From Clostridium ljungdahlii (GTDB taxonomy: Bacteria > Bacillota > Clostridia > Clostridiales > Clostridiaceae), in contig NZ_LITT01000004.1 in NCBI RefSeq assembly GCF_001636845.1, positions 57,286 to 121,285 on the forward strand: a stretch of 64,000 bases of DNA, read 5' to 3'. The position numbers and the translations under genes were made by a program. Below the pieces are notes generated by a model. It saw nothing but the letters and a program-made list of their open reading frames with translations. It was not told the origin of the DNA and ran no database searches. This document shows, piece after piece, positions 26,870 through 36,559 of this stretch. How positions within the stretch are numbered: the stretch's first letter is position 1; each line of letters begins with the position of its first letter.

Positions 26870-28046
26870 CAATATTATTTCCTTTCCTGCTACAAATAAT
26901 TTCATCTGCCAAAATTAGTGCCCTCTCAATTATTGCATCCATGTTATAGTATTTATATTCTGCAAGCCTACCTAGCAAATAGAAATCATGTAAGCTATTA
27001 GTAAGCTGTTTGTATTTTTCGTAAAGCTTAAAATTGTCCGAACTAATTATAGGATAGTAAGGTGTTTCACCTTCAGAACCTGTATATGATTTCGGGTATT
27101 CCTTCATTATAGTCGTCTTATTATAAACATTCTGACCTGTTAAATGCTTGAATTCCGTAATTCGTGTAAAAGGTTGATCTACCGTATAATTTATAGTTCC
27201 CTTTGACTGATACCATGTTACATCATGTGTTTCAAACAAAAAATCTACAGTTCTGTAGGGAAGACGCCCAAACTGGCAGTCAAAAAATTGATCTAGAGCA
27301 CCAGTATATATCACTGTACCTTCAAACGGTCTATCCTCAAAAAATATATCACCTTCTATAATTTTCAAGAGTGCATTTGCATCAGTATCGAGACGCAAAC
27401 TTACATTAGGATGATCCAATAACTTATCAAAAAGAGAAGTATATCCATTAGCTGGAATTCCCTGATATGTATCTTGAAAATAACGATTATCACGTGAAAT
27501 CAGTATTGGGACTCTAGCTATAACAGACGAATCTATTTCTTCTGGAGTAACCCCCCACTGTTTTTGAGTATAATTGAGGAACACATTATTATAAACAAAA
27601 TCAGCAAGTTCCTGAAATTCAATATCCTTATTATTTCGCAGTTCTGCAATGGTTAATCGCTGACCCATACCATAAGCAGAAACAAGCTTTTGTTCTAGTC
27701 TATCTGCTTTTTTCAAATCGAAGGCCATATAAAGAGAATTTAAATTAAATGGGACAGGCATAAATTTTCCATATATATTTGCCAAAACTTCATGAGAATA
27801 ATCTCTCCACTTTGTAAATCGAGAAATATAGTCAAATACACGCTTGTTATAAGTATGAAATATATGAGGTCCATATTTATGTACTAGTATACCATCCTCA
27901 TTTAAAAAATCATAAGTAGTACCTGCGATATGGCTGCGTTTTTCCATAATCAATACCTTTTTACCTGCCCGCTCTGCTAGTTCCCTAGATATCACCGCTC
28001 CTGCAAGTCCACAGCCTATTACTAGGCAATCATATGTTTTATTCAT
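26835..28046 (-). CDS. glf: UDP-galactopyranose mutase
   Basis: 403 residues. Flavoenzyme interconverting UDP-galactopyranose and UDP-galactofuranose. FAD-binding GCGLAGAVISRELAE at the N terminus, the family segment KFMPVPFNL, and the C-terminal PKSYTG...TPYYPI with LAEYKYYNMD are present. The C-terminal tail of about 20 polar residues overlaps the next gene and exceeds the usual length. GGAGG precedes the ATG. The first gene of a two-gene surface-sugar unit, preceded by ~700 bp of non-coding DNA. Confidence 0.94.
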   Translation of the reverse strand: MNKTYDCLVIGCGLAGAVISRELAERAGKKVLIMEKRSHIAGTTYDFLNEDGILVHKYGPHIFHTYNKRVFDYISRFTKWRDYSHEVLANIYGKFMPVPFNLNSLYMAFDLKKADRLEQKLVSAYGMGQRLTIAELRNNKDIEFQELADFVYNNVFLNYTQKQWGVTPEEIDSSVIARVPILISRDNRYFQDTYQGIPANGYTSLFDKLLDHPNVSLRLDTDANALLKIIEGDIFFEDRPFEGTVIYTGALDQFFDCQFGRLPYRTVDFLFETHDVTWYQSKGTINYTVDQPFTRITEFKHLTGQNVYNKTTIMKEYPKSYTGSEGETPYYPIISSDNFKLYEKYKQLTNSLHDFYLLGRLAEYKYYNMDAIIERALILADEIICSRKGNNIDEDNNIYSSVL

Positions 28047-28267
28047 TTGTTCATATTTCCTCCATTCATTATGTATTGTGTCTTATGTAAAAAAATTATA
28101 TACTTCATCTTAAAATAATCATTATTATATAAAATTAAAATTAACCTCACTTATTTTTTATTTTTATAAGTACCCTTATAATTTAATAGTACACATACCT
28201 TTTATTCATAGCAAGACTCTAATACAATATTTGTTTGTTTTTAAAAAAATGTTTACTTTTAATTGCA

Positions 28268-28600
28268 ACAAAAAGAGAGATATAAATACCTCTCTTCACT
28301 TATCTAATGTTTATCCGAAATACCGCCGCTTTTTTCTTGAAACCTATCACACTGATAGGTGGGTGCTCTCACAGATGTTTCTATCTCTTAAATGCCTTAA
28401 AGGTCTCACAGAAGGTACATATACACATCAAAATATTGAACTCCCTTATAAATACTGTAGGATCAAGATAAGAAGCTAATCGAATATTTCAGAAATTATT
28501 TTCTTTTAATGTGAAGGACGGAAGTTAAATCTCTAGTAATTACTCACACGTTCTTCAAACTTCACTTATTAGAAACTACCCTAAACTACTGTAGATCAAT
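28268..28600 (-). ncRNA. Candidate structured RNA upstream of glf
   Basis: This stretch of a 735-bp gene-free region is less AT-rich than its surroundings. On the minus strand it has a hairpin (ACCTATCA/TGATAGGT, 28341-28360), GTGAAG/CTTCAC pairings near 28512-28566, and ends in a textbook terminator: stem AAGAGAG/CTCTCTT (28273-28296) followed by T5. A separate perfect 10-bp hairpin lies at 28606-28631. No open frame is convincing. It is either a terminated small RNA or a leader with an attenuator ahead of glf. I cannot match it to a known RNA class. Confidence 0.3.
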
Positions 28601-28736
28601 ACCTTTAGTAAACTTAAAAACAAGTTTACTATCATTCCATATATGTATATTATCACAATAAATTAAACATTTCAATTTAATTTTAATACTACTTTAACTC
28701 CATTGAAGCATACCTTTGGTAAAATGCTTAGCAAAT

Positions 28737-28777
28737 AAAAAACAATCTCAATTTTAAAATTGAGATTGTTTTTTATT
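28737..28777. terminator. Terminator of the small coat gene pair
   Basis: A perfect AT-rich palindrome around CAATCTCAATTTTAAAATTGAGATTG is flanked by A6 and T8, right after the stop codon at 28782. Works in either direction. Confidence 0.85.
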
Positions 28778-28781
28778 TTAA

Positions 28782-29042
28782 CTATCTTAATGAACTCATC
28801 ATTTGATTAGATTCATTTTTTAATTGTTGTACATCCGATTCTGGAGCATCTTTTGTAGGATACCATCCCTTTTGTCTCATAGTATCAAAAATTTTGTACT
28901 GAATATCCTGAGCATTTTTAAAATTGTTTACTAAAGTGCTTCTCAAATTAGTACAAGAAGTTTCTGTTATTCCTGTACTATATGCTGAAATAACCTGTTT
29001 TTCACTAGCTAAAAGGTCGTGCATAAGTTCTTGTTCATTCAT
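28782..29042 (-). CDS. Spore coat protein, CotF-like
   Basis: 86 residues, all-helical, with the short CotF-domain pattern (NEQELMHDLLASEKQVISAY ... AQDIQYKIFDTMRQKGWYP) common in clostridial coat proteins. AAAGGGG precedes the ATG. It follows the 68-residue gene on the same strand with a 20-bp gap and ends in a strong terminator. Mother-cell expression is inferred from the family. Confidence 0.8.
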   Translation of the reverse strand: MNEQELMHDLLASEKQVISAYSTGITETSCTNLRSTLVNNFKNAQDIQYKIFDTMRQKGWYPTKDAPESDVQQLKNESNQMMSSLR

Positions 29043-29062
29043 AATCTAATTCCCCTTTCTTT

Positions 29063-29269
29063 TTATTGATGTGAATCTAAATAGGATTTTAAAGATGTAA
29101 AGTTTTGTTTGTGGACTTGAGCAGCTTCATTACACAAATTTTTTATTTGTGTATCACTACATCTTCCTGAACAATCATTAAACTTTTTGTTCATCAGTGC
29201 TTCGTATTCAATTTGATCCTTCAATACCTTTAAATTTCCAGTATCCAATTGTTTGTTGCCAGTTGTCAT
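29063..29269 (-). CDS. Small helical protein, probably coat-associated
   Basis: 68 residues, helical and polar, with a central CSGRCSD segment and the pattern NEAAQVHKQNFTSLKSYL, similar in style to short ferritin-like coat proteins. GGGAGG precedes the ATG. Cotranscribed with the CotF-like gene. Function is inferred from that pairing; no enzyme motif is present. Confidence 0.65.
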   Translation of the reverse strand: MTTGNKQLDTGNLKVLKDQIEYEALMNKKFNDCSGRCSDTQIKNLCNEAAQVHKQNFTSLKSYLDSHQ

Positions 29270-29364
29270 AATTTCTACCTCCCTAATTTTTTTTACAAGT
29301 ATATTATTACCTTATAAATCAAATTTATGTATATAACATTCAAGATCTTTGAACATAAGCCTTT

Positions 29365-29421
29365 AGGTATTTTCAAAGAAATAGCCAATCCGTATACTAG
29401 CCTATTTTCTTTCAAATGCCT
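29365..29421. repeat. Short palindromic repeat, copy B
   Basis: 57 bp, same length and about 85 percent identical to copy A (10620-10676) in the same orientation. Ends AGGTATTTTCAAAGAAATA and TTTTCTTTCAAATGCCT. Located between the coat pair and the FAD/Rieske gene. Confidence 0.75.
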
Positions 29422-29487
29422 TATTGAATATTTTTTTATTAAAAGGAAAAATTAATCTTATCTGAATATATAAAGGAGCGTAGGTTT

Positions 29488-31054
29488 ATGAATAAATGTT
29501 GTACTAACCCTAATGCTATAGAAGGAATTTTAGAGTCTTACTGGATAGACTCCACATCCAAAACAAATTACCCTTCTTTAAAAGAAGACATACAAGTTGA
29601 TATTGCAATCATAGGAGGCGGCATAGCTGGAATTACCTGTGCTTTTCTACTCAAAAAAGAAGGTTTTAAAGTTGCTCTATTAGAAGCAGACAACATAGCA
29701 AACGGTACTTCTGGTCATACAACTGCTAAAATAACTTCCCAACATCATTTAATATATGATAAATTAATAAATGAATTTGGAATGGAAAAGGCAAGACAAT
29801 ATGCAGAAGCAAATGAAAATTCCATTAGATTTATAGAAAATTTAGTAAAAGAATACAATATAGATTGCGACTATAAACATGTACCTGCTTATATGTATAC
29901 CCAGGACAAAAATTATGTAAAAAGTCTAGAAAAGGAAGTAAAAGCTGCTCAAAGCCTTGGATTAAAAGCAGAATACCTGGATAATATACCTCTTCCATTA
30001 CCCATAGAAGGTGCTGTCTGTTTTAGAGACCAGGCTGAATTTCATCCTAAAAAGTATCTTTTATCCCTTGCTGATAAAATACCTGGAGATGGCAGCTATA
30101 TATTTGAAAAGACTACTATAATAGATGTAGAAAGTGAAGATCCCTGTATACTTTTATCCCGTAATGGAAAAAAAGTAACCTCATCAAAACTCATTATAGC
30201 TTCACATTTTCCGTGTTATGATAACTTAGGTTTATATTTTACTAGACTTAAACCAGATAGATCTTATGTATTAGCATTAAAAATTAGAGAAAAATTTCCA
30301 GAGGGTACATTTATAAATGCAGAAAGCCCTGGCCGCTCCCTTCGTTCTCAGACAGATAATGGGAAAGAAATTGTGCTTATTGGAGGAGAAGGTCATAAAA
30401 CAGCCCATGGTGAAAACACTATAAATCATTATAATAATTTGAAATGTTTTTCTGAAAATCTATTTAGTGTTGAAAAGATTTTATATCAATGGTCTACACA
30501 GGATTATATAACCTTAGATGGGGTACCCTATATAGGCAAATTGACTTCATCATCAAAAAATATCTATGTAGCCACAGGTTTTGGGAAATGGGGAATGACG
30601 GGCAGCACCGCTGCTGCTGTCCTATTAAAGGATTTAATCATGAATCATGACAATCCTTGGGAGCAAGTTTATAATCCTTCTCGTTCTATAACACTTAATT
30701 CTACTAAAAGTTTTTTTTGTAGAAAACTTTGATGTAGCCAAACAACTACTACAGGGAAAGCTTAGTTATGCCTCAAATGAACTCAAAATTGGAAAAGGGG
30801 AAGGAACAGTTTTTACTTTTAATGGGAATAAGTATGGAGCTTATAAAGATGAAGATGGCATTACCCATATAGTAGATATTACCTGTACCCATATAGGATG
30901 TGAATTAGTGTGGAACGACGCTGAGAAAACCTGGGATTGTCCTTGTCATGGTTCTAGATTCAGCTACGAAGGTGATGTAGTAGAAGGACCTACCCACCGT
31001 AGATTAAATCATTTTAGAGAAAAGCCAAATAAACCTGACCCAAACATTGTTTGA
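29488..31054 (+). pseudogene. FAD-dependent oxidoreductase with Rieske domain, frameshifted
   Basis: Residues 1-400 are a DAO-type flavoprotein (IIGGGIAGITCAFLLKKEGF at 33-52; GYG-like end ATGFGKWGMTGS). The frame stops at 30732, but a shifted frame continues with a Rieske 2Fe-2S domain holding CTHIGC and CPCHGSRF, ending at 31054. The switch point is T8 at 30711-30718. With seven T the protein would be one 521-residue chain, the normal architecture of this FAD-Rieske family. Substrate unknown; relatives resemble amine or amino-acid oxidases. Either truncated in vivo, or a miscall or slippage site. Confidence 0.85.
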
Positions 31055-31118
31055 TATATCATGTTTCAGCAGAAATACACGTTACTGAATTCCACAATAG
31101 GCGGAGGATGTAAGTAAA

Positions 31119-32156
31119 ATGAAAAAATTTATTAAGATAACATCAGTTATCCTATTTATAATTATAGCAGCGGGTTTTTTTATTATTCAAAATTTAACTA
31201 AAACAAGTAGCGGCAGACTTGATACCTACATTGCAGTAAAATTACACCTAAACAAAATTTTAAACCCTAATTCAATAGATGCTAAATCAATAAAAGAAAT
31301 CAGAGAATACTTAAATTCTCAATCAACTAAATGGTCTAACAATCCCATACCATTTTCTAATATAAAAAACACTACTATAGAGGTAAGCTCTGAAAAAATA
31401 CCAGTGCGTATATATACACCTAAAGATAGCAGCAAACTTCCTATTATTATTTTCTCTCATGGTGGTTTCTGGGTTGGAGGAAGTATTGATAATTATGATG
31501 GTATTTGTAGAAAACTTTCGCAGAATACGAATGCAATAGTAATATCTGTAGGCTACCACCTTGCTCCAGAAAATACTTTTCCTGCTGCAGTTAATGATAT
31601 ATATAATGTACTACAATGGACTCATAAAAATGCATCAAGTATAAATGGAGATGGAAGACATATAGCACTTACAGGGGACAGTGCAGGCGGAAATCTTTCT
31701 GCTGCAGTTTCTCTCATGTCAAGAGATAAAAATGGTCCTCCTGTAACTTGTGAGGTACTAATATATCCATCTACAAATATATTTCAATTAAATAGTAACT
31801 CCTGGTCTTATTTTTCTAATGATCTTAACTTATCAAAAAAAGATATGGAAAAATATATCTCGCTATATGTTCCTAAAAAAGAGGATAGAAAAAATCCTTA
31901 CGCATCTCCTCTTTTAGCTAAAAACTTCAAAAAGTTACCTGATACACTTATAATAACAGCAGAAATCGATCCCCTCCGAGATGAAGGTGAAGCTTATGGT
32001 AAAAAGTTAAAGGAGGCAGGAATAAATACACAAGTTACCAGATACAATGGTGTACCCCATGGATTTATTTCAATGAGTAAAATAACAAATAAATCAGAGA
32101 AAGCCTTAAATGAGATTTCTCTCTACCTTCAAAAAGAGTTTCACAAATATAAATAA
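31119..32156 (+). CDS. Alpha/beta hydrolase, HSL-type carboxylesterase
   Basis: 345 residues with an N-terminal membrane anchor or signal (about 5-24). The oxyanion motif HGGFWVGG and nucleophile GDSAGGN (Ser) are joined by Asp in AEIDPLRDEG and His in GVPHGF, completing the triad of the hormone-sensitive-lipase family. Probably acts outside the cytoplasmic membrane on short-chain esters. GGAGG precedes the ATG, 65 bp after the Rieske end. Confidence 0.9.
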   Translation: MKKFIKITSVILFIIIAAGFFIIQNLTKTSSGRLDTYIAVKLHLNKILNPNSIDAKSIKEIREYLNSQSTKWSNNPIPFSNIKNTTIEVSSEKIPVRIYTPKDSSKLPIIIFSHGGFWVGGSIDNYDGICRKLSQNTNAIVISVGYHLAPENTFPAAVNDIYNVLQWTHKNASSINGDGRHIALTGDSAGGNLSAAVSLMSRDKNGPPVTCEVLIYPSTNIFQLNSNSWSYFSNDLNLSKKDMEKYISLYVPKKEDRKNPYASPLLAKNFKKLPDTLIITAEIDPLRDEGEAYGKKLKEAGINTQVTRYNGVPHGFISMSKITNKSEKALNEISLYLQKEFHKYK

Positions 32157-32163
32157 TGGAAAT

Positions 32164-32190
32164 AAAAAAAGGCAAGTTTTAAACTTGCCT
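32164..32190 (-). terminator. Terminator of tRNA-Leu
   Basis: GGCAAGTTT pairs with AAACTTGCC (32171-32189). On the minus strand the stem is followed by T7, just past the tRNA 3' end. Confidence 0.8.
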
Positions 32191-32203
32191 AAAATATCAT
32201 AAT

Positions 32204-32288
32204 TGGTGCGAAGAACGGGAGTTGAACCCGTACGATGTTACTCACACGCCCCTCAAACGTGCGCGTCTGCCTATTCCGCCACCCTCGC
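32204..32288 (-). tRNA. tRNA-Leu (anticodon GAG)
   Basis: 85 nt on the minus strand with CCA encoded. Acceptor GCGAGGG pairs with TCTTCGC, D-stem GCG/CGC, anticodon stem CACGT/GCGTG with loop TTGAGGG giving GAG, a long variable arm as expected for leucine, and the T-loop GGTTCAACTCC. Reads CUC and CUU codons. It has its own consensus promoter and terminator. Confidence 0.96.
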
Positions 32289-32300
32289 ATTACAATAGAT

Positions 32301-32329
32301 ATTATACTGACTTTTTATGAAACTGTCAA
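32301..32329 (-). promoter_or_regulatory. Consensus promoter of tRNA-Leu
   Basis: TTGACA (32324-32329), a 17-nt spacer and TATAAT (32301-32306) on the minus strand: a full match to the sigma-A consensus, ending 12 bp before the tRNA. Confidence 0.85.
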
Positions 32330-32929
32330 CTAAAATTTAAAATTCCATAAACTTACAAAAACTATACAACTACTTGTTTTCAAATTTTCATACAAATACT
32401 TATATACTCTATAATTCACTTTCACACGCTTAATATATTTATCTGTTTCTTTAAAAGGTATGTACTGAATGTTTTTCCCATCTTTAGAATGATCGGAATC
32501 CTTCAGCCACTTTTCTACATTTCCTCTGCCTCCATTATAAGCTGCTAAAATCAAATCTATATTATTATTAAACTCCAATTTCAAATTATTTAAATACCAA
32601 CATCCCATTCTTATATTAAAATCAGGATCATTTAACATACTATCTTGAAAGTTTGATACCCCCATCTTATCTGCCGCCCATTCTGCAGTATCTGGGGTTA
32701 TCTGCATAAGCCCTATAGCATTCTTATTGGATCTTACATCTTCTTTAAAATTGCTTTCTGCTTTAATTACAGCCATTACAAAATAAGGATCTAGATCATA
32801 CTGTTTTGAATATTTTGCTACATAATTTGAATACTTTAATGGGTAACAATATTTTGCAATACTTTTTACACATAATACAGCTACCATTATCAGTAGTATA
32901 ACTATTGCTACTCTTTTTAGAAACTTCAA
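32330..32929 (-). CDS. Lytic transglycosylase (SLT domain)
   Basis: 199 residues: N-terminal membrane segment (7-24) and a soluble-lytic-transglycosylase fold with catalytic Glu58 in VIKAESNF, the GLMQ motif and LAAYNGG. It cleaves peptidoglycan glycan strands outside the membrane. The start is a TTG with no good nearby ribosome site. Translation may depend on coupling to coaE, 20 bp upstream. The order polA-coaE-slt is usual in clostridia. Confidence 0.88.
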   Translation of the reverse strand: MKFLKRVAIVILLIMVAVLCVKSIAKYCYPLKYSNYVAKYSKQYDLDPYFVMAVIKAESNFKEDVRSNKNAIGLMQITPDTAEWAADKMGVSNFQDSMLNDPDFNIRMGCWYLNNLKLEFNNNIDLILAAYNGGRGNVEKWLKDSDHSKDGKNIQYIPFKETDKYIKRVKVNYRVYKYLYENLKTSSCIVFVSLWNFKF

Positions 32930-32948
32930 TTTTTTTGTGTCTTAAAAT

Positions 32949-33569
32949 TTATATTTTAGGACACTCCACCCCCCATTTTCTGCTTATTCTTATAAATATC
33001 TCCTTTAATTGTGTTTTAGTTTCATCTAAGGTATTAGAATTATCTAATACAAAGTCCGCATAATTTTTCTTTTCTTCCAAAGGCATCTGAGAATTTATTC
33101 TGCTAAGCACTTGACCTTCTGTTAATTTATCTCTACTTTTTACTCTGCTTATCTGTACTCCTTTATTTACCCAAACTAATAGCATTTCATCCAAATAACT
33201 ACAAAATCCATTTTCTATGAGGGTAGCTCCATCTATAACACAAATTTTTTCACCTTTTTGTTCTAATTCTTCTACTTTTTTTAATATTTCCTTTTTAATG
33301 AAAGGCATTATGATACTTTCATATTTAGTTCTTTCTCCTTCATTAGAAAATATATAATTTCCAAATTCTTTTCTTTTAAGTTTACCTGAAAGATCAATAA
33401 ATCTTTCTCCAAAAATATTTTTAATTTTTTCAATTATTACAGGATATTTTTCAATTACTTCCCTAGCTATAATATCTGCATCTACTATACTTATACCGTG
33501 CTCTCTCAGTATATCAGAAACAGTGCTTTTTCCGCTTCCTATACCTCCAGTAAACCCTATTTTAATCAC
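32949..33569 (-). CDS. coaE: Dephospho-CoA kinase
   Basis: 206 residues. Final step of coenzyme A synthesis, phosphorylating the 3'-OH of dephospho-CoA. P-loop TGGIGSGKST at the N terminus, with DADIIAREV and the later RVKSRD lid segment. GTG start with AAGGGGAAG at good spacing. Lies 24 bp after polA. Confidence 0.95.
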   Translation of the reverse strand: MIKIGFTGGIGSGKSTVSDILREHGISIVDADIIAREVIEKYPVIIEKIKNIFGERFIDLSGKLKRKEFGNYIFSNEGERTKYESIIMPFIKKEILKKVEELEQKGEKICVIDGATLIENGFCSYLDEMLLVWVNKGVQISRVKSRDKLTEGQVLSRINSQMPLEEKKNYADFVLDNSNTLDETKTQLKEIFIRISRKWGVECPKI

Positions 33570-33593
33570 AGTTTTCTTCCCCTTTATACTAAT

Positions 33594-36224
33594 TTACTTA
33601 GCCTCGTACCAATTACTTCCTACACTTATATCCACTTCAAGAGGAACTTTCAGTTGTAAAACTTTTTCCATTTCTTCTTTTACTACAGATTTTACATTAT
33701 CAATTTCCTCTTTATATACATTTAGAATCAGTTCATCATGCACTTGAAGTATTAGTTTGCTTTTTAATTTATTCTCCTCTAATCTTCTATACACATTTAC
33801 CATAGCTATTTTTATTATGTCCGCTGCACTGCCTTGAATAGGTGTGTTCATTGCAAGTCTTTCTCCAAATGACCTCACTATTTTATTTGAAGATTTTATC
33901 TCAGGTATAAACCTCCTTCTATTCATAAGTGTAGTAACATAAGAATTTGCTTTAGCTTCCTTCACTATATCGTCCATATATAACTTTACCTTCGGATATC
34001 TTTCAAAATAGGTGTCTATATAAAGCTTTGCTTCTTTTCTAGATATTTTTAAACTTTTAGCCAAACTAAAGTCACCTATTCCATAGACTATACCAAAGTT
34101 TACTGCCTTAGCATTGCTTCTCTGAGCAGATGTAACTTCATCTATAGGTACCTTAAACACTTCTGAAGCAGTCTTTGTGTGAATATCACTGTGATTTATA
34201 AATGCACTTATCAAATTTTCATCATCAGCAATATGAGCAAGTACTCGCAATTCTATCTGTGAATAGTCTGCTGAAAGTATAACACAGTCTTCATTTTCTG
34301 GAACAAATATCTTTCTTATTTCTTTACCCATCTCATATTTTATAGGTATATTTTGAAGATTTGGCTCTGTACTTGAAAGTCTCCCCGTAGTAGTTACAGT
34401 TTGATTAAAACTGGAATGAATTTTGCCATCTTCCTGTATTACTACCTTAAGTCCTTCAATATACGTTGAATACAATTTAGTAAGCTGTCTATAGTAAATT
34501 ATTTTTTCAACTATAGGGTGTTTATCTTTTAACTTTTCAAGTACTTCTGCATTAGTGGAATATCCCGTCTTAGTCTTTTTTATTACAGGTAGATCCAACT
34601 TTTCAAATAAAATTTTTCCAAGCTGTTTTGGAGAATTTATATTGAATTCTTCTTCAGAAAGAGAATATATTTCTTTCTGTACTTTATCTATTTCAACTTT
34701 AAATTTGCCTTCTTGCTCCACAAGCTTATCTTTATCCACTTTAAAACCTTCGCATTCCATAGATGCAAGCACTTGTATAAGAGGCTGTTCCACCTTATAC
34801 AAAAGCTCCTCCATATGAGCTTCTTCTATTTTCTTTGCCAGCTCAGAATGAACTTTACTAAAAAGCACAGTTTCCTTAGCAAAAAGTTTTTCATCATCTT
34901 TTGAAATTTCAACTCCCGTATACTGCCTTATAACATCCTTAAGTTCATAGTCAGATCTCGATGGATCTATAAGATATGCTGCTATCTTTATATCAAATTC
35001 TAATTTTAAAAATCTTATACTCATTTTATATAATATGCTGCAAGGAACTTTTACATCATACCCTACCTTGGATATATCCTCATTTTCAAATAGAACCTTA
35101 AAAAGTTCTACTGCTTTAATCTTGTCTTCATTATATATTTCATTTATATGTATCTGAAAGTTTTTTTCATCTAAACTTACAAATATTTTGTCTATATAAT
35201 TTCTGGAATAGCTTTCCTCATCTTCTACCTTAAAGTTTATATATACTAAATCATTATTTTTTAAAGAATTTACAAAATCACTGAACTTATTTAAAGTATC
35301 TATTTCCGTAAATTCAACATCAAATTCCTGTGCTTTATCTTCCTGGATTTCGTTAAGCCCATGAATTTTGCTTATCAAAGATTTAAATTCAAGTTTTTCA
35401 AACATCTTCTTTAATCCCTGTGCATCATACTCTTCCTTGGACTCAATAGACTCAAGATCCATTTCTACAGGTACATTAGTCATAATAGTCGCAAGTTTTT
35501 TACTGAAAATAGCCTGCTCCATATTATTTTTTAAGTTTTCCTTTAACTTTTTTCCACTTATATTCTCTATATTTTCATATACATTTTCTATACTCTTATA
35601 TTGTTTTATTAATTTAAAGGCAGTTTTTTCACCTACACCAGGAACTCCCGGTATATTGTCTGAAGTATCGCCCATAAGGCCTTTAACATCTATAAACTGT
35701 GTAGGAGTTACCCCATACTCTTCTATCATTCTATCACTATCATATACCTCTTTTTGAGTGATACCTTTTTTAGTGATAACTACCTTTACTTTATCTGTAG
35801 CAAGCTGAAGAGCATCCCTATCTCCTGTAACTATATAGACCTGTATACCATTTTTTTCAGCAAAGACAGATAGTGTCCCCATAAGGTCGTCTGCTTCAAA
35901 TCCATCTATTTCAAAAATACTTACGGACATCAATTTTAATATTTCCTTAATTAATGGAAATTGCTCTGACAATTCAGGAGGCATCTTTTTTCTTCCGGCT
36001 TTATATTCACTGTATTTATTATGTCTAAAAGTAGGTGCACTCCTATCAAAAGTACATACTACATAATCTGGTTTAATTTCCTCCTTCATTTTAAGAAGCA
36101 TATTTAAAAAACCATAAACTGCATTTGTATGGGTTCCTTCTAGATTAGTTAAATCTGGGAGTGCATAAAATGCCCTATGCATCAAACTATGTCCATCTAA
36201 TATCAGCAACTTTTCATCATTCAT
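33594..36224 (-). CDS. polA: DNA polymerase I
   Basis: 876 residues. The N-terminal 5'-3' exonuclease/flap domain (1-290) keeps its acidic residues (LLILDGHSLMHRAF, EADDLMGT, GDRDALQLA, GDTSDNIPG). The middle 3'-5' exonuclease domain (about 300-470) is degenerate: the expected DxE of motif I is replaced (YINFKVEDEES), so proofreading is probably absent, as in several Bacillota. The polymerase domain has motif A (DYSQIELRVLAH), motif B (RSNAKAVNFGIVYG) and motif C (QVHDELI). Involved in Okazaki-fragment processing and repair. GGAGG precedes the ATG. Confidence 0.96.
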   Translation of the reverse strand: MNDEKLLILDGHSLMHRAFYALPDLTNLEGTHTNAVYGFLNMLLKMKEEIKPDYVVCTFDRSAPTFRHNKYSEYKAGRKKMPPELSEQFPLIKEILKLMSVSIFEIDGFEADDLMGTLSVFAEKNGIQVYIVTGDRDALQLATDKVKVVITKKGITQKEVYDSDRMIEEYGVTPTQFIDVKGLMGDTSDNIPGVPGVGEKTAFKLIKQYKSIENVYENIENISGKKLKENLKNNMEQAIFSKKLATIMTNVPVEMDLESIESKEEYDAQGLKKMFEKLEFKSLISKIHGLNEIQEDKAQEFDVEFTEIDTLNKFSDFVNSLKNNDLVYINFKVEDEESYSRNYIDKIFVSLDEKNFQIHINEIYNEDKIKAVELFKVLFENEDISKVGYDVKVPCSILYKMSIRFLKLEFDIKIAAYLIDPSRSDYELKDVIRQYTGVEISKDDEKLFAKETVLFSKVHSELAKKIEEAHMEELLYKVEQPLIQVLASMECEGFKVDKDKLVEQEGKFKVEIDKVQKEIYSLSEEEFNINSPKQLGKILFEKLDLPVIKKTKTGYSTNAEVLEKLKDKHPIVEKIIYYRQLTKLYSTYIEGLKVVIQEDGKIHSSFNQTVTTTGRLSSTEPNLQNIPIKYEMGKEIRKIFVPENEDCVILSADYSQIELRVLAHIADDENLISAFINHSDIHTKTASEVFKVPIDEVTSAQRSNAKAVNFGIVYGIGDFSLAKSLKISRKEAKLYIDTYFERYPKVKLYMDDIVKEAKANSYVTTLMNRRRFIPEIKSSNKIVRSFGERLAMNTPIQGSAADIIKIAMVNVYRRLEENKLKSKLILQVHDELILNVYKEEIDNVKSVVKEEMEKVLQLKVPLEVDISVGSNWYEAK

Positions 36225-36559
36225 TGAATTACCTCCAAAATTTCATTTATGAAGAAACTGTACACTCTATATATAGTATCATTTTTATTGCAAATTAGAA
36301 ATAAAGTATTGTAAAAATTTTTATCTTATTCTAAAATTAATATAAACACATTAAAATTATAATTATATCATGTACAAGTTAATAATTCTATAATTAATTT
36401 TTACTTTCACTGCAATTAATAATTTCAATAATAATTTCAACTAATTAAAAATCTTTAATATAGCAATTCAGGTTCAAAATATTTTCTATTTAATTTCTAT
36501 ACTAAATATATATATCCTATGCATTGCTAATTGCAGTCTATTTTCAAGGAGGCTTTTAT

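Noticed and set aside
28231..28479. 82-codon plus-strand open frame
   Set aside because: No ribosome site and implausible composition. It overlaps the candidate terminated RNA on the other strand.
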